Positions 16,904 to 25,488 of a DNA stretch of 64,000 bases are shown here, one piece after another. How positions within the stretch are numbered: the stretch's first letter is position 1; each line of letters starts with the position of its first letter. Where the stretch lies: assembly GCA_023386555.1 (NCBI GenBank), contig JAEWJK010000003.1:62001-126000 (forward strand), given 5' to 3'. The DNA comes from Bacteroidota bacterium (GTDB lineage Bacteria > Bacteroidota > Bacteroidia > Chitinophagales > Chitinophagaceae). The notes under the pieces were generated by a model. That model did no database searches, was not told the origin of the DNA, and saw only the letters and a list, made by a program, of their open reading frames with translations. The position numbers and the translations under genes are program-made.

Positions 16904-17380
16904 TTAAGCTGCTAATCTTTGTTCTTCAACTATAGTTTGTATTGAAAGACGCTGAATTTTTTCTGTGGTATTATCCCAATAGAATACACTCGTTACATCA
17001 ATTCTTACAAGGCATACTTCAGGATCTTTTATTCCATCAGGAAACCATGTATTCACCAAAGGACTCCAGTTTCGTTTTAATTCATCTTCATCACAGATCA
17101 CTGAACCTTCACCATGTATTTCCAGGTATGCATCAGTATCAGGATTTGCAAACACCACCTGAATTTTATTATTGATTGAAATGTCTTTTAGTTTACCGGA
17201 TGATTTACTCGCAAAAAACCAGCAATTACCATCCTCATCAATTCTAACAGCAGCCATGGGCCTGTTATTTCTTTTTCCTGATGCATCGGTAGTCATCAAC
17301 ATACAAATATTAGATGTGCCTGCCAGCTCATTCATTTGCCTTACTGCTGCTTCGTTAATAATTATCCGCTCCATTTTCAT
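16904..17380 (-). CDS. Pyridoxamine 5'-phosphate oxidase-like protein (general stress protein 26 type)
   Basis: A 158-residue split-barrel flavin-binding-fold protein from MKMERIII; an upstream ATG at 17419 would add a non-conserved extension. Seen: ICMLMTTDASGKRNNRPMAAV near residue 26, NCWFFASKSSGKLKDI, and VQVVFANPDTDAYLEIHGEGSV-like strand pattern, ending with VRIDVTSVFYWDNTTEK, which is the C-terminal signature of the GSP26/PNPOx_like subgroup. These bind FMN, FAD or heme-like ligands and rarely oxidise pyridoxamine phosphate. It clusters with EcsC and lipid enzymes. Confidence 0.85.
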   Translation of the reverse strand: MKMERIIINEAAVRQMNELAGTSNICMLMTTDASGKRNNRPMAAVRIDEDGNCWFFASKSSGKLKDISINNKIQVVFANPDTDAYLEIHGEGSVICDEDELKRNWSPLVNTWFPDGIKDPEVCLVRIDVTSVFYWDNTTEKIQRLSIQTIVEEQRLAA

Positions 17381-17423
17381 ATTCTCCTGGTAGATAAGAG
17401 AAAAATAACGTGCCAGCAATGAA

Positions 17424-18518
17424 TCAGGTAGTTTTCATCTGTACTTTTTCATCCGGATTATTGATCAAACCGATTGATATTGAATGGCTGATAGCCTCTG
17501 AACTGTGGGCAAAATAACAACACATTACACCTGCTTCTTTCATCTGTTCAATAGCAGGTAATACGGTTGGCTTTGTTTTTTTCCTCACTTTTCTTAAATA
17601 AACAGCAACGATCTTTTCTGGAAAATGTGAAACAATTGATGCATAGATCGTAGGATCTTCCTGTGTATCATCTCCCAACAAAATAAACTTCTGTTGCGGA
17701 TACACTTCCAATATCCTTACTATTCTCATGAACTTGGTTGAATGATTATTCTGACCGGTTTTCCATATCTGGCTGAATAATTTTAACTGGTTCAATAAAT
17801 AAACACCTTGTGGTAATTTTTGTTTAATAGCAAACTCACGGATGTAATCATATAAATTCCATTCACTACTTGATACAAAAAAGAAGGGATTCGATTCAGC
17901 ATGACGAGCACCTGCTCTTGCCAGTAATTGATAATGTTTTACCACACCTTCAAAAGGTTGTCGGCTATGTGCATTCTCCGTCAATAATACATACAATCGT
18001 TTTCTTAAACGGGAAGAATGTGAGATCAGAAATGTATCATCAATATCAGAGATGAATGCATATTGGTTTTGGTAAGGAATATAAAACATACCCTTACCTA
18101 CCGCTTTTGAATTATTTTCTTTTTTTGCACCCAATAGCAGCACATGTATATCATGCCATCCAGGAGTTAAAGGTTTATCCAGTTCCAATTCAAACCTGAA
18201 AAAACCATCGTTCTCGCTTTGTGTGTACAACCACTTATTATTCCATTGCAATTTTAAATGAGCTCTTTTATATGGCTGAACAATAAAAAGCCTGATGAGA
18301 GCAAAAGTATTGGTCAGAAAATTTTTTGAATAATGCTTTCTCGGTACCGGGCTAAAAAGAAAAACATGGCCAAAAATGGTGACTTTGTTATTGTTTCCAT
18401 AGCCATGATATACTTTTACAACAGGTTGATCTGTTAAGCGAAAAGCAAGCAAAACCTTTCGCCTTAGTTTCTCAAAAAAAGAAAGCTTCTTTTCGTTTAT
18501 GTTGGCATGATTATACAT
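17424..18518 (-). CDS. APP1-like phosphatidate phosphatase (DUF2183)
   Basis: A 364-residue protein with an N-terminal beta domain and a C-terminal HAD-like phosphatase domain. The catalytic DxDxT is in FISDIDDTFLISHSS (about 168-182); a Ser motif (FFFVSSSEWNLY, about 213-224) and FILLGDDTQEDPTIY (about 278-292) complete the active site, as in yeast App1. The reaction would be dephosphorylation of phosphatidate to diacylglycerol. A diacylglycerol-kinase-like gene is divergent, 16 bp away, so the pair may act on the same lipid pool in opposite directions, which is inference. Confidence 0.88.
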   Translation of the reverse strand: MYNHANINEKKLSFFEKLRRKVLLAFRLTDQPVVKVYHGYGNNNKVTIFGHVFLFSPVPRKHYSKNFLTNTFALIRLFIVQPYKRAHLKLQWNNKWLYTQSENDGFFRFELELDKPLTPGWHDIHVLLLGAKKENNSKAVGKGMFYIPYQNQYAFISDIDDTFLISHSSRLRKRLYVLLTENAHSRQPFEGVVKHYQLLARAGARHAESNPFFFVSSSEWNLYDYIREFAIKQKLPQGVYLLNQLKLFSQIWKTGQNNHSTKFMRIVRILEVYPQQKFILLGDDTQEDPTIYASIVSHFPEKIVAVYLRKVRKKTKPTVLPAIEQMKEAGVMCCYFAHSSEAISHSISIGLINNPDEKVQMKTT

Positions 18519-18534
18519 TATGACTTAACAATCT

Positions 18535-19446
18535 ATGCAGCAAAGTTTAAAGTTTTTATTCGTCATCAATCCTATATCAGGTGGAAGAAGGAAACAAACT
18601 CTGGAGACTTCCATTCATAGTTTTTTTAAATCCTTACCGCACCAGGTTGAATTCTTTTTGATGGATGGCAAAAATGATGCAGCTTCATTAGATCACTGGA
18701 TCAAAAGCTGGAAACCAGACAGGGTGATCGCTGTTGGTGGTGACGGAACGGTTTCTCTCCTGGCAAAACAATTAATGGGGACAGATGTACCCATGGGAAT
18801 TTTGCCTGCAGGTTCTGCTAATGGAATGGCGAAAGAACTTGACATTAATACCAGTATAGAAGATGCTTTGAAAATTGTGGTTTTCGGTGAAGTAAGAAGA
18901 GCTGATGTTATTAAGTTGAACAATAAACATTACTGTCTTCATCTAAGCGATATCGGGCTGAATGCACAGATCATAAAACATTTTGAAGAAAGAAACCTTC
19001 GGGGCTTTCTCGGTTATGGTGCAGCACTACTTAAAACCTTATGGCGAAAAGAATGGATGCATGTTTCTATTGAAACAAAGAACAGGGAAATAAAACGTGA
19101 AGCTCTGATGGTTGTTATAGCTAATGCTACAAAATATGGAACAGGTGCTGTGATAAATCCAGGTGGAAATTTATACGATGGACTTTTTGAAGTGATCGTA
19201 GTAAAAAAGCTGGCAATATCTGAACTGATAAAAATGCTGTTTAAGGCAAAGCGTTTTAACCCGAAGAAAGTAGAGGTGTTTCATACAAAACATGTAAGCA
19301 TAGAAACAAGACATAAAGTACATTTCCAGGTGGATGGTGAGTACCTGGGAAAGATCAGAAAACTCACTGCAGATATTGAAGCTGCTAAATTAAATCTGCT
19401 GTTGCCAAAAGAAGGTGCTGAAAAATCGGAACGTACAAGTGAGTGA
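18535..19446 (+). CDS. Diacylglycerol kinase / YegS-like lipid kinase
   Basis: A 303-residue soluble lipid kinase. Motifs: FVINPISGGRRK near the N-terminus, VGGDGTVSLLAKQL (nucleotide-binding GGDGT, about 69), and GILPAGSANGMAKEL (about 84). These belong to DgkB/YegS/LCB5 enzymes that phosphorylate diacylglycerol or related lipids with ATP. The gene diverges from the APP1-like phosphatase. Its last codons (ERTSE and TGA) lie inside a short copy of a dispersed repeat, so the repeat has supplied the stop codon. Substrate is inferred only from family. Confidence 0.9.
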   Translation: MQQSLKFLFVINPISGGRRKQTLETSIHSFFKSLPHQVEFFLMDGKNDAASLDHWIKSWKPDRVIAVGGDGTVSLLAKQLMGTDVPMGILPAGSANGMAKELDINTSIEDALKIVVFGEVRRADVIKLNNKHYCLHLSDIGLNAQIIKHFEERNLRGFLGYGAALLKTLWRKEWMHVSIETKNREIKREALMVVIANATKYGTGAVINPGGNLYDGLFEVIVVKKLAISELIKMLFKAKRFNPKKVEVFHTKHVSIETRHKVHFQVDGEYLGKIRKLTADIEAAKLNLLLPKEGAEKSERTSE

Positions 19447-19453
19447 CACAACG
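19429..19453 (+). repeat. Dispersed repeat, short form, copy S1
   Basis: A 25-bp unit whose left part contains GTACAAGTGAGT and whose right end is GACACAACG, which are the two ends of the long repeat joined. It overlaps the 3' end of the lipid-kinase gene and provides its TGA. Confidence 0.85.
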
Positions 19454-19516
19454 ATGTTACCCGAAGCACTTTAGCTTGTTAAACAATTATCTCTACCTTA
19501 GGCTAAACATTGCTAT

Positions 19517-20014
19517 ATGTCATACGACTGGAGTTCTTTTAAACTACGTATTCCAATTAATGCTTCTATCGAGGAAGTGTATAAGTGTTGGTCAACCAGT
19601 GAAGGACTGACAAGTTGGTTTTTAAGAGAAGCGAATTTCCAATCTAATGAAGGTGTTCCAAGGTCTGTTGATGAACCTGTAAGACCAGGTGATAGCTATG
19701 TCTGGAAATGGCATGGCTACGGTGATGATGTGAAAGAAGAAGGCCATATTCTATCAGCAAATCATAAAGATGAATTATCATTTTCATTTGGGAAGGCAGG
19801 TGATGTTACAGTGAGAATTTTTACTGCTAAAGATGTTACTATTTGTGAGGTAGAACAAACGAATATTCCCACTGATGAAAAAGGGAAAGAATATTATCAC
19901 TTAGGATGTTCAAAAGGTTGGCTGTTTTATTTAGCCAACCTCAAATCATATTTACAAGGTGGAATAGACCTTCGTAACCGTGATGTTGATTTAAAAGATG
20001 TGATCAACTCCTGA
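19517..20014 (+). CDS. SRPBCC (AHSA1/START-like) family protein
   Basis: A 165-residue single-domain protein with the AHSA1 opening (IPINASIEEVYKCWSTSEGLTSWF) and a C-terminal helix containing GWLFYLANLKSYLQGG, the usual end of this hydrophobic-ligand-binding fold. The ligand is unknown. Its TGA abuts the stop codon of the convergent gene, so the two stops form the palindrome TGATCA. Confidence 0.88.
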   Translation: MSYDWSSFKLRIPINASIEEVYKCWSTSEGLTSWFLREANFQSNEGVPRSVDEPVRPGDSYVWKWHGYGDDVKEEGHILSANHKDELSFSFGKAGDVTVRIFTAKDVTICEVEQTNIPTDEKGKEYYHLGCSKGWLFYLANLKSYLQGGIDLRNRDVDLKDVINS

Positions 20015-20626
20015 TCACCTGTCTTTCCTGGTAAACATTTCATCATCACGTCTGAAAGCTGCTTCATTGGTTCTGTCCTGTGGCGACATCAGGTTTTCTA
20101 TCCAATGCAAAAAGCTTGAAACCGGACCTTCCATTTTATTTGTTCTGTCATCAAGAATGGGATCATCTAATAATTTGCCCATCTCTAATTCAGCAGGTAA
20201 ATAAGCTAAAATATTATGACGCTGCGATGCCATGTAAGCTTTTACTTTACCAGCATCAGCATTTTTTCCAACATTATTATATACTTCATTCACTGCAACA
20301 TCAGCAACATCCTGCATCAGACCTCTGGCCTCACCAATTTCTATGTCAGCATATTTTGCAACCTGGTTAGCAGCCACTTCTTCTTTACCTAAAAAAATCA
20401 TTTGCAAATAATTCCTGTTATCATTACGGGCAAGAATTGCAGCACCTTCATCCGTTTTTCCAAACCTGTACAAAGCCACTAAAACAGCTGCTGCTGCACC
20501 TTGCTGTGCATGATCTGTTGCACCAGGCTTTTTCGTTTCACTCTGGTGCGTTGCATTCACATCAATTTTATTGATAGCCTTTGTACCTAATTTTGACTGA
20601 ACAGCTTCTACTATATTGATTGCCAT
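20015..20626 (-). CDS. Hypothetical cytosolic protein
   Basis: A 203-residue mostly helical protein without signal or membrane segment. It contains an Ala/Gly-rich segment GAAAAVLVALYRF and a C-terminal DRTNKMEGPVSSFLHWIEN region. The arrangement resembles DUF937-type proteins, but I could not confirm the family. Its stop codon touches that of the SRPBCC gene. The region upstream (20627-21061) is a repeat-rich intergenic stretch shared with CsbD. Confidence 0.6.
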   Translation of the reverse strand: MAINIVEAVQSKLGTKAINKIDVNATHQSETKKPGATDHAQQGAAAAVLVALYRFGKTDEGAAILARNDNRNYLQMIFLGKEEVAANQVAKYADIEIGEARGLMQDVADVAVNEVYNNVGKNADAGKVKAYMASQRHNILAYLPAELEMGKLLDDPILDDRTNKMEGPVSSFLHWIENLMSPQDRTNEAAFRRDDEMFTRKDR

Positions 20627-20746
20627 AGAAATCTTTTTATAGCAGGCGGAAAAAATTATGCCAGTTGATTTTTTTTACCAGCGTTCAGTATTTTGCTGAT
20701 CGTCTGTTGTGTCGGTAACTATGTATACCTTGAAATAAAATAATTT

Positions 20747-20843
20747 CTTTGCAAGACTTTGCGAGACTTTGCGGATACTCTGCGAACTTTGCGGTTAGAT
20801 TTACCGCAAAGAACATTATGTACGCAATGGTAAACGCAAAGTT
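20747..20843. repeat. Cluster of CTTTGCG repeats
   Basis: Short repeats: CTTTGC at 20748, then GACTTTGCG twice and AACTTTGCGG, followed by the reverse form CGCAAAG at about 20815 and 20836. It is typical of intergenic G/C-poor Bacteroidota repeats. It occupies part of the gene-free stretch 20627-21061, which also contains the long dispersed repeat copy C; apart from these I see nothing in that stretch. Confidence 0.55.
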
Positions 20844-20884
20844 TTGAGCATTCATGATCATTTGTCCCAACTGGCATATAGTCA

Positions 20885-20963
20885 CCGTTGTGTCAAATTG
20901 ACGAGGAGATTCATCGAGATAAAAACATACAAATAATATTCCGAGGTACTCACTTGTACATCA
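20885..20963 (+). repeat. Dispersed repeat, long form, copy C
   Basis: A 79-bp unit upstream of csbD, from CCGTTGTGTC to CACTTGTACATCA, with core GACGAGGAGATTCATCG. It shares the ends and core of copy B. Confidence 0.8.
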
Positions 20964-21061
20964 GAACTTTTTTAAACAAAAGGCTTTCACAGTTACTTTA
21001 AAGGCTGACAAACAATGATATGGCGGCATGGTACTTGTCGCTGTTCACATAAAACAATATT

Positions 21062-21250
21062 ATGGACAGACTTGAATTAAAAGGAAGATGGAATGAGCTA
21101 AAAGGTAAAGTAAAACAAGCTCACGGTGATCTTACTGATGATGATCTGAGATATGAAGATGGAAAAGAAGATGAGCTGTATGGAAGATTACAAACCAAAC
21201 TTGGTAAAACAAGAGAGCAGGTTGTTGACTGGTTGAAATCTTTAGGATAA
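21062..21250 (+). CDS. CsbD-family stress protein
   Basis: A 62-residue protein of the CsbD family: it starts RLELKGRWNELKGKVKQAHG and continues DLRYEDGKEDELYGRLQTKLGKTREQVVDWL, the complete family length. CsbD was first found as a sigma-B dependent stress gene in Bacillus; its biochemical function is unknown. The gene is monocistronic, ended by a strong terminator at 21257. Confidence 0.93.
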   Translation: MDRLELKGRWNELKGKVKQAHGDLTDDDLRYEDGKEDELYGRLQTKLGKTREQVVDWLKSLG

Positions 21251-21256
21251 ACATTT

Positions 21257-21287
21257 CAGCAGGCAGCAAATTACCTGTTGCCTGCTG
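21257..21287 (+). terminator. Terminator after csbD
   Basis: A 12-bp stem (CAGCAGGCAGCA at 21257-21268, complement at 21276-21287 with one G-U pair), followed by TTGTTTTTCTTT. The 3' half lies inside the last codons of the convergent MFS gene. Confidence 0.8.
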
Positions 21288-22479
21288 TTGTTTTTCTTTC
21301 CAGGTAATAATTTCCCAGCACAACAACAATACAAATTCCACCGATCAGCCACCATAGAATATTAAAACCTGAATATTCAACTACCTGGCTTCCAAAAGTT
21401 GGAGCAATCACATGAGCTGCAGACCAGGCCATGGTATATAATGCAGCATAACTTCCACGATTGGTTTCTGTAGTTCGTGAAATCCAATAAGTATTCATGA
21501 ATGGCAGCACGAATATCTCTCCTATTGTTATTAGTATCACAACAAATACTGCAGCATAGAAATTCGCTGGCAATACATTTAATAGAACATAACCAACTCC
21601 TGTAAGCAAAGCACCTACCCTTATGTAATAAAGAACAGTTCGTCTTTTCTCTAAATAATAAACCAATATCATTTCAATAAAAGCGATCAGCAAACCATTT
21701 ATCGCCATTAAAATTCCGATCGATCTTTTTGTAAGACTCCATTCCTGTTCAAGAAAAAGTGTTTGCATGCCGAAGAGTTGCAGAAAACACATGGCAAACA
21801 ATATCACCATAGCAATAAAGAACATATACTTTGCATCCCTGTAAGGTGATGATGTTACTTTCAAGTGTTGCTTAACAATATTATCAGGCTGCTTCTTTGG
21901 TTTCAATAAAACAAACATGAGTACAGCAGCACCAATGTTTGTAAATCCATCTACCCAAAACAATAATTGGTAATTGATCTCTGCTAAAAATCCACCCAAA
22001 GCACCACCAACAGCCCAGCCAAGATTGATAGCAAGCCGGTTTAAAGAATAGGATCTTGTTCTGTTTTCTATTGTGCTGTAATGTGCAATAGCAGTGGAGT
22101 TAGCCGGGCGAAAACTTTCATTGCATAAACTCAAAAAGAAAGTGCCGATACAAAGTGGAATAAATTCTCTGAGGTATCCCACAAGAATAAACATTAATCC
22201 TCCAGTGAATAAAGCACCAACCTGTAATGAATGAAATCCAAACTTATCTGTTATTCTTCCACCGAAATAAGCTCCAACAATAGATCCTGCACCAAAAAAA
22301 GCCATGATCGTTCCAGCTTGTGATACTTTTAAACCAAGACCATCAACAGCATACAATGTCATAAACCCAAGTACCATTGTACCGCTTCGGTTGATTAGCA
22401 TTACCAATGACAATAACCAGGTCTCCCTGCTTAATCCACTATATGCATTCTTATAAATCCTGGCTGCTGATGATAACAT
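21271..22479 (-). CDS. MFS transporter
   Basis: A 402-residue 12-helix major facilitator transporter. Visible family marks: GAYFGGRITDKFGFH (between helices 2 and 3) and ten to twelve hydrophobic helices. It resembles the MdtH/YttB-type drug-efflux clade but carries nothing to fix the substrate. No operon partner is obvious: CsbD is convergent and FKBP diverges at the other side. Confidence 0.88.
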   Translation of the reverse strand: MLSSAARIYKNAYSGLSRETWLLSLVMLINRSGTMVLGFMTLYAVDGLGLKVSQAGTIMAFFGAGSIVGAYFGGRITDKFGFHSLQVGALFTGGLMFILVGYLREFIPLCIGTFFLSLCNESFRPANSTAIAHYSTIENRTRSYSLNRLAINLGWAVGGALGGFLAEINYQLLFWVDGFTNIGAAVLMFVLLKPKKQPDNIVKQHLKVTSSPYRDAKYMFFIAMVILFAMCFLQLFGMQTLFLEQEWSLTKRSIGILMAINGLLIAFIEMILVYYLEKRRTVLYYIRVGALLTGVGYVLLNVLPANFYAAVFVVILITIGEIFVLPFMNTYWISRTTETNRGSYAALYTMAWSAAHVIAPTFGSQVVEYSGFNILWWLIGGICIVVVLGNYYLERKTTAGNR

Positions 22480-22514
22480 AGAATAATGCTAAGATACTTA
22501 TCTGTTACTGCCGG

Positions 22515-22543
22515 TTGATACCACTAAAGAGTATATATCTTCG
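22515..22543 (+). promoter_or_regulatory. Promoter of the FKBP isomerase gene
   Basis: TTG (22515-22517), 18 bp, then TATCTTCG (22536-22543), a variant of TAnnTTTG, 14 bp before the ATG. Confidence 0.5.
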
Positions 22544-22557
22544 CAAAAAATAATCAT

Positions 22558-22992
22558 ATGAGTATAGCAGACAGACTATCACAATTGAATAAAGAAAAGA
22601 GTGATGCTAACTTAAAAGCAGGCGAAACTTTCCTGGCAGAAAATAAGAACAGGCCAGGTGTTGTTGAAACAGCAAGCGGTTTACAATATGAAATTATCAC
22701 TGAAGGCAACGGACCAAAACCTTCTGCAACAAGTAAGGTTACCTGTCATTATCATGGTACTTTAATAGATGGAACTGTATTCGATTCTTCTGTGTTAAGA
22801 AATCAGCCAGCCACTTTTCCATTGAACATGGTAATAAAAGGGTGGACAGAAGCTTTACAACTAATGCCTACAGGAAGTAAGTGGAGATTATATCTTCCAC
22901 CGAACCTGGCTTATGGTGACAGGCAAACCGGTGCTCACATAGGACCAAACAGCACATTGATATTTGAGGTAGAGCTCATCAGCTTTAATTAA
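22558..22992 (+). CDS. FKBP-type peptidyl-prolyl cis-trans isomerase
   Basis: A 144-residue protein with an N-terminal helical arm (about 1-40) and one FKBP domain. Seen: SGLQYEIITEGNGPKP, VTCHYHGTLIDGTVFDSS (binding pocket), FPLNMVIKGWTEALQLMPTGSKWRLYLPPNLAYGDR and LIFEVELI. This is the FkpA/FklB-like arrangement. There is no signal peptide, so it is cytosolic. It is followed by a strong terminator, so it is monocistronic. Confidence 0.93.
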   Translation: MSIADRLSQLNKEKSDANLKAGETFLAENKNRPGVVETASGLQYEIITEGNGPKPSATSKVTCHYHGTLIDGTVFDSSVLRNQPATFPLNMVIKGWTEALQLMPTGSKWRLYLPPNLAYGDRQTGAHIGPNSTLIFEVELISFN

Positions 22993-23040
22993 TTACCAAT
23001 CATAATCTGGTATTACAACTTGTAATAAAGATGATCTTTG

Positions 23041-23082
23041 AATAACACATGATGATTATATTCATCATGGGTTATTTTTTTA
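23041..23082 (+). terminator. Terminator after the FKBP gene
   Basis: A 15-bp stem with one mismatch (23041-23055 with 23062-23076), 6-nt loop and a following T-run. Confidence 0.8.
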
Positions 23083-23097
23083 ACTAAATGCATTGCC

Positions 23098-23742
23098 ATG
23101 TTATTATCACATTCTTTATTGCTGAACCTGTTGATCTTATTCTCTGCCTGTTCAGAAAATACTACTAACCAAACCTCTTTGCAACAGGTTGGTGGAAGTT
23201 GCGAAGGATGTGAAGCGATCCACGAAAGCCCTGTTCCGTTTTCCAAATTATCACATATAGATACACTGCCTGGTTTCAATGATAAAGGCCAGCAAATAGA
23301 AGTGGGTGGAGTTGTTTATAAAAAAGATGGGAAAACACCAGCAAAAGACGTGGTGATATATGTTTATCAAACAGACCCAAAAGGAATTTATCCAAAAAAA
23401 GGAAATGAAACTGGTTGGGGTAAACAACATGGATTTATCAGAGGATGGATGAAAACAAATGATAAAGGCGAATACCGGTTCTATACTTTACGGCCAGCCT
23501 CATATCCCAACAGTACCAATCCACAACATATTCATATTACCATCAAAGAACCTTCGTTCAATGAATACTGGATAGACGATTATCATTTTGCGGATGATCC
23601 TTTGGTAACAGCAGACATCAAACGAAAAGATGGAAAACGAGGAGGAACAGGATTACTTTACTTACAAACCGGAAATGGAATTGCAAAAGCAAAAAGAGAT
23701 ATTATTCTGGGTTTGAATATTCCTGGTTATCCTCAAAAATAA
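23098..23742 (+). CDS. Intradiol ring-cleavage dioxygenase-like lipoprotein
   Basis: A 214-residue lipoprotein (signal LLNLLILFSAC, Cys about residue 18) with the catechol/protocatechuate 3,4-dioxygenase fold. Metal-binding segments: VYQTDPKGIYP, GEYRFYTLRPASYPNS, and QHIHITI, the His pair of the Tyr2His2 iron site. In Bacteroidota such exported single-domain members are common and their aromatic substrates unknown. The role in lignin or aromatic breakdown is only a guess. Confidence 0.85.
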   Translation: MLLSHSLLLNLLILFSACSENTTNQTSLQQVGGSCEGCEAIHESPVPFSKLSHIDTLPGFNDKGQQIEVGGVVYKKDGKTPAKDVVIYVYQTDPKGIYPKKGNETGWGKQHGFIRGWMKTNDKGEYRFYTLRPASYPNSTNPQHIHITIKEPSFNEYWIDDYHFADDPLVTADIKRKDGKRGGTGLLYLQTGNGIAKAKRDIILGLNIPGYPQK

Positions 23743-23747
23743 TTAGT

Positions 23748-24359
23748 CTATAAGGTCTTAACCATCTGGCCATTTTGTTTCTCAAAACCCATTCTTTTCA
23801 AAAACGCTTCATGGTTTTTATTCGAAACATTCGAGTATACTAATTGTTGAATGCCTTTAGTTTTTAAAAATGTTTTCTCTTTTTCAAAGATGAAGGTTCC
23901 AACCTTATAATCACGATATTTCGGAACAGTATAATTGATCTTTACATAAGCTTTACCATCTGCAGAAAGTTCAGCCACAAAAATGTTAGCGATCACCATA
24001 TCTCTCAACGTAACAAAACGAATATCATTATCATTACCTGCTAACTTATACTCAGGAAAATAAGATTCAATGTCTTTATTATAAAACTGGAGAAACTTAT
24101 TTATGATCTTATCACCCGGGATAAATTCAAGCAGGTCAAAATTCTCTTTAGTATTATACGCTTTCACCAGGTAAAAAGCATTTATCAAAAGCAGGATCGT
24201 ATTCGTAAGAATAATCGGGAAAGCAGTAATCAAAATACCATAGATGATAAATGCAAGGCATCCAAACAAATTAAGCCAGCGAAACCGCAGATCATTATTC
24301 ACCAGCAACGACAGGGCAAGTAAAACTGAGGCCGCATATCCTACTAAAACACCGATCAT
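23748..24359 (-). CDS. YgjV-type membrane protein fused to a GNAT-like domain
   Basis: A 203-residue protein. The first 65 residues hold three membrane helices in the YgjV-like pattern (MIGVLVGYAASVLLALSLL, LNLFGCLAFIIYGILITAF, ILTNTILLLINAFYLVKAY). The soluble remainder resembles a degenerate GNAT acetyltransferase: it ends with NHEAFLKRMGFEKQ, the usual C-terminal Asn-xx-[..]-GF motif, and contains VTLRDMVIANIFVAEL. The combination, a membrane module followed by GNAT-like domain, is plausible but the acetyl-CoA-binding loop is not obvious. A -7 box TAGATTTG is upstream. Confidence 0.7.
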   Translation of the reverse strand: MIGVLVGYAASVLLALSLLVNNDLRFRWLNLFGCLAFIIYGILITAFPIILTNTILLLINAFYLVKAYNTKENFDLLEFIPGDKIINKFLQFYNKDIESYFPEYKLAGNDNDIRFVTLRDMVIANIFVAELSADGKAYVKINYTVPKYRDYKVGTFIFEKEKTFLKTKGIQQLVYSNVSNKNHEAFLKRMGFEKQNGQMVKTL

Positions 24360-24377
24360 ATATCAACTTTAGGGCGG

Positions 24378-24385
24378 CAAATCTA
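24378..24385 (-). promoter_or_regulatory. -7 box for the YgjV/GNAT-like gene
   Basis: The minus strand reads TAGATTTG (TAnnTTTG), 19 nt from the ATG. Confidence 0.45.
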
Positions 24386-24495
24386 AATGAAAACTATAGT
24401 ACTGCTATATGACCTTCATCAATAGTAATGGTTTCCTTAACATTCTTTTATTACCGCTCGGCAAAAGATTATACCGTTAACACAGTGAGGAAATA

Positions 24496-24503
24496 TATTT
24501 TTG
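24496..24503 (+). promoter_or_regulatory. -7 box for the aspartic protease gene
   Basis: TATTTTTG, matching TAnnTTTG, 10 nt before the ATG at 24514; no clear -33 element. The short spacing is typical in this phylum. Confidence 0.4.
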
Positions 24504-24513
24504 CCTGCAACCA

Positions 24514-25488
24514 ATGACCCATCAGCTGCTGCATATCTTCTTATTTTGCCTTACCCATTTTTCGTTGGGCAATACTTTATATGGTGATGAAATTAAACAA
24601 CAGCCTCCTATTATTGCACCTTTTATTCCTGATTACAACATCACTACTGATTCGCCTGTTTGCATTATTCCTTTTAGCAGGGCAGGAAATCTGATTGTTA
24701 TAAAAGCTAGAGTAGATTCTATTGAAGGAAATTTTATCCTGGATACCGGAGCTCCGGGTTTGGTTTTAAATCAAACTTATTTCCGTGATTATCCTGCAAG
24801 GCAGATACACGATGCAGAACAAACAGGCATTACCGGAACATCATCTCCTACACTAAAAACAGATGTAAAAGATTTCAATCTCGGTACTTTTCATTATTCG
24901 AGGATCGAAGCTGACCTGGCTAATCTGGGTCATATAGAAAATTCTAAGAACATCCGAATATTGGGTCTGGTAGGATTAGAGTTCTTTAAAAAATGTGAGA
25001 TGTTTATTGACTTCGACAAAAAGCAGGTACACCTGAAATACATCAGCAAAAAAAATGTTCTACCAGCAAGTAAGATACTTGAAGATGAAAGTGCATATAA
25101 GGTGATACCGATAGACCTGATGGATAACAGGATTGTTACCACAACTGAATTAGGTGGAAAGAAGTTGAAGATGATAATTGACTGTGCAGCAGAATCGAAC
25201 ATCCTTAACAGTAAACTGCCTGACAAACTGCTTGAATATGTAACCATCTCAAGACGTGTTAAATTAACCGGATCAGGAAGTACACAATTGCATGCTTTAT
25301 ACGGAAACATTTCTGAACTGAAGATCGGGGATGAAAAAATCGGACAGTTACCAGTATTACTCACCAATCTTGAGAACACCTGTTTTTCTTATAATGGTTG
25401 TATTGACGGAGTTTTAGGATTTGATTTCCTGTCGCTCCATAAAATAGGGTTTAACTTTGTAACACGCAAAATGTATATATGGAAATGA
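24514..25488 (+). CDS. Secreted retropepsin-like aspartic protease
   Basis: A 324-residue protein with a signal peptide of about 20 residues (MTHQLLHIFLFCLTHFSLG). It has two halves each with an aspartic motif: ILDTGAPGLVLNQ near residue 76 and MIIDCAAESNILN near residue 225. The first is a normal DTGA; the second is DCAA, so the second Asp is present but the Thr/Gly positions are changed. This two-lobed pattern is that of bacterial retropepsin-like proteins; activity of the second half is doubtful. Its stop codon overlaps the start of the next gene, so they are translationally coupled. Confidence 0.85.
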   Translation: MTHQLLHIFLFCLTHFSLGNTLYGDEIKQQPPIIAPFIPDYNITTDSPVCIIPFSRAGNLIVIKARVDSIEGNFILDTGAPGLVLNQTYFRDYPARQIHDAEQTGITGTSSPTLKTDVKDFNLGTFHYSRIEADLANLGHIENSKNIRILGLVGLEFFKKCEMFIDFDKKQVHLKYISKKNVLPASKILEDESAYKVIPIDLMDNRIVTTTELGGKKLKMIIDCAAESNILNSKLPDKLLEYVTISRRVKLTGSGSTQLHALYGNISELKIGDEKIGQLPVLLTNLENTCFSYNGCIDGVLGFDFLSLHKIGFNFVTRKMYIWK

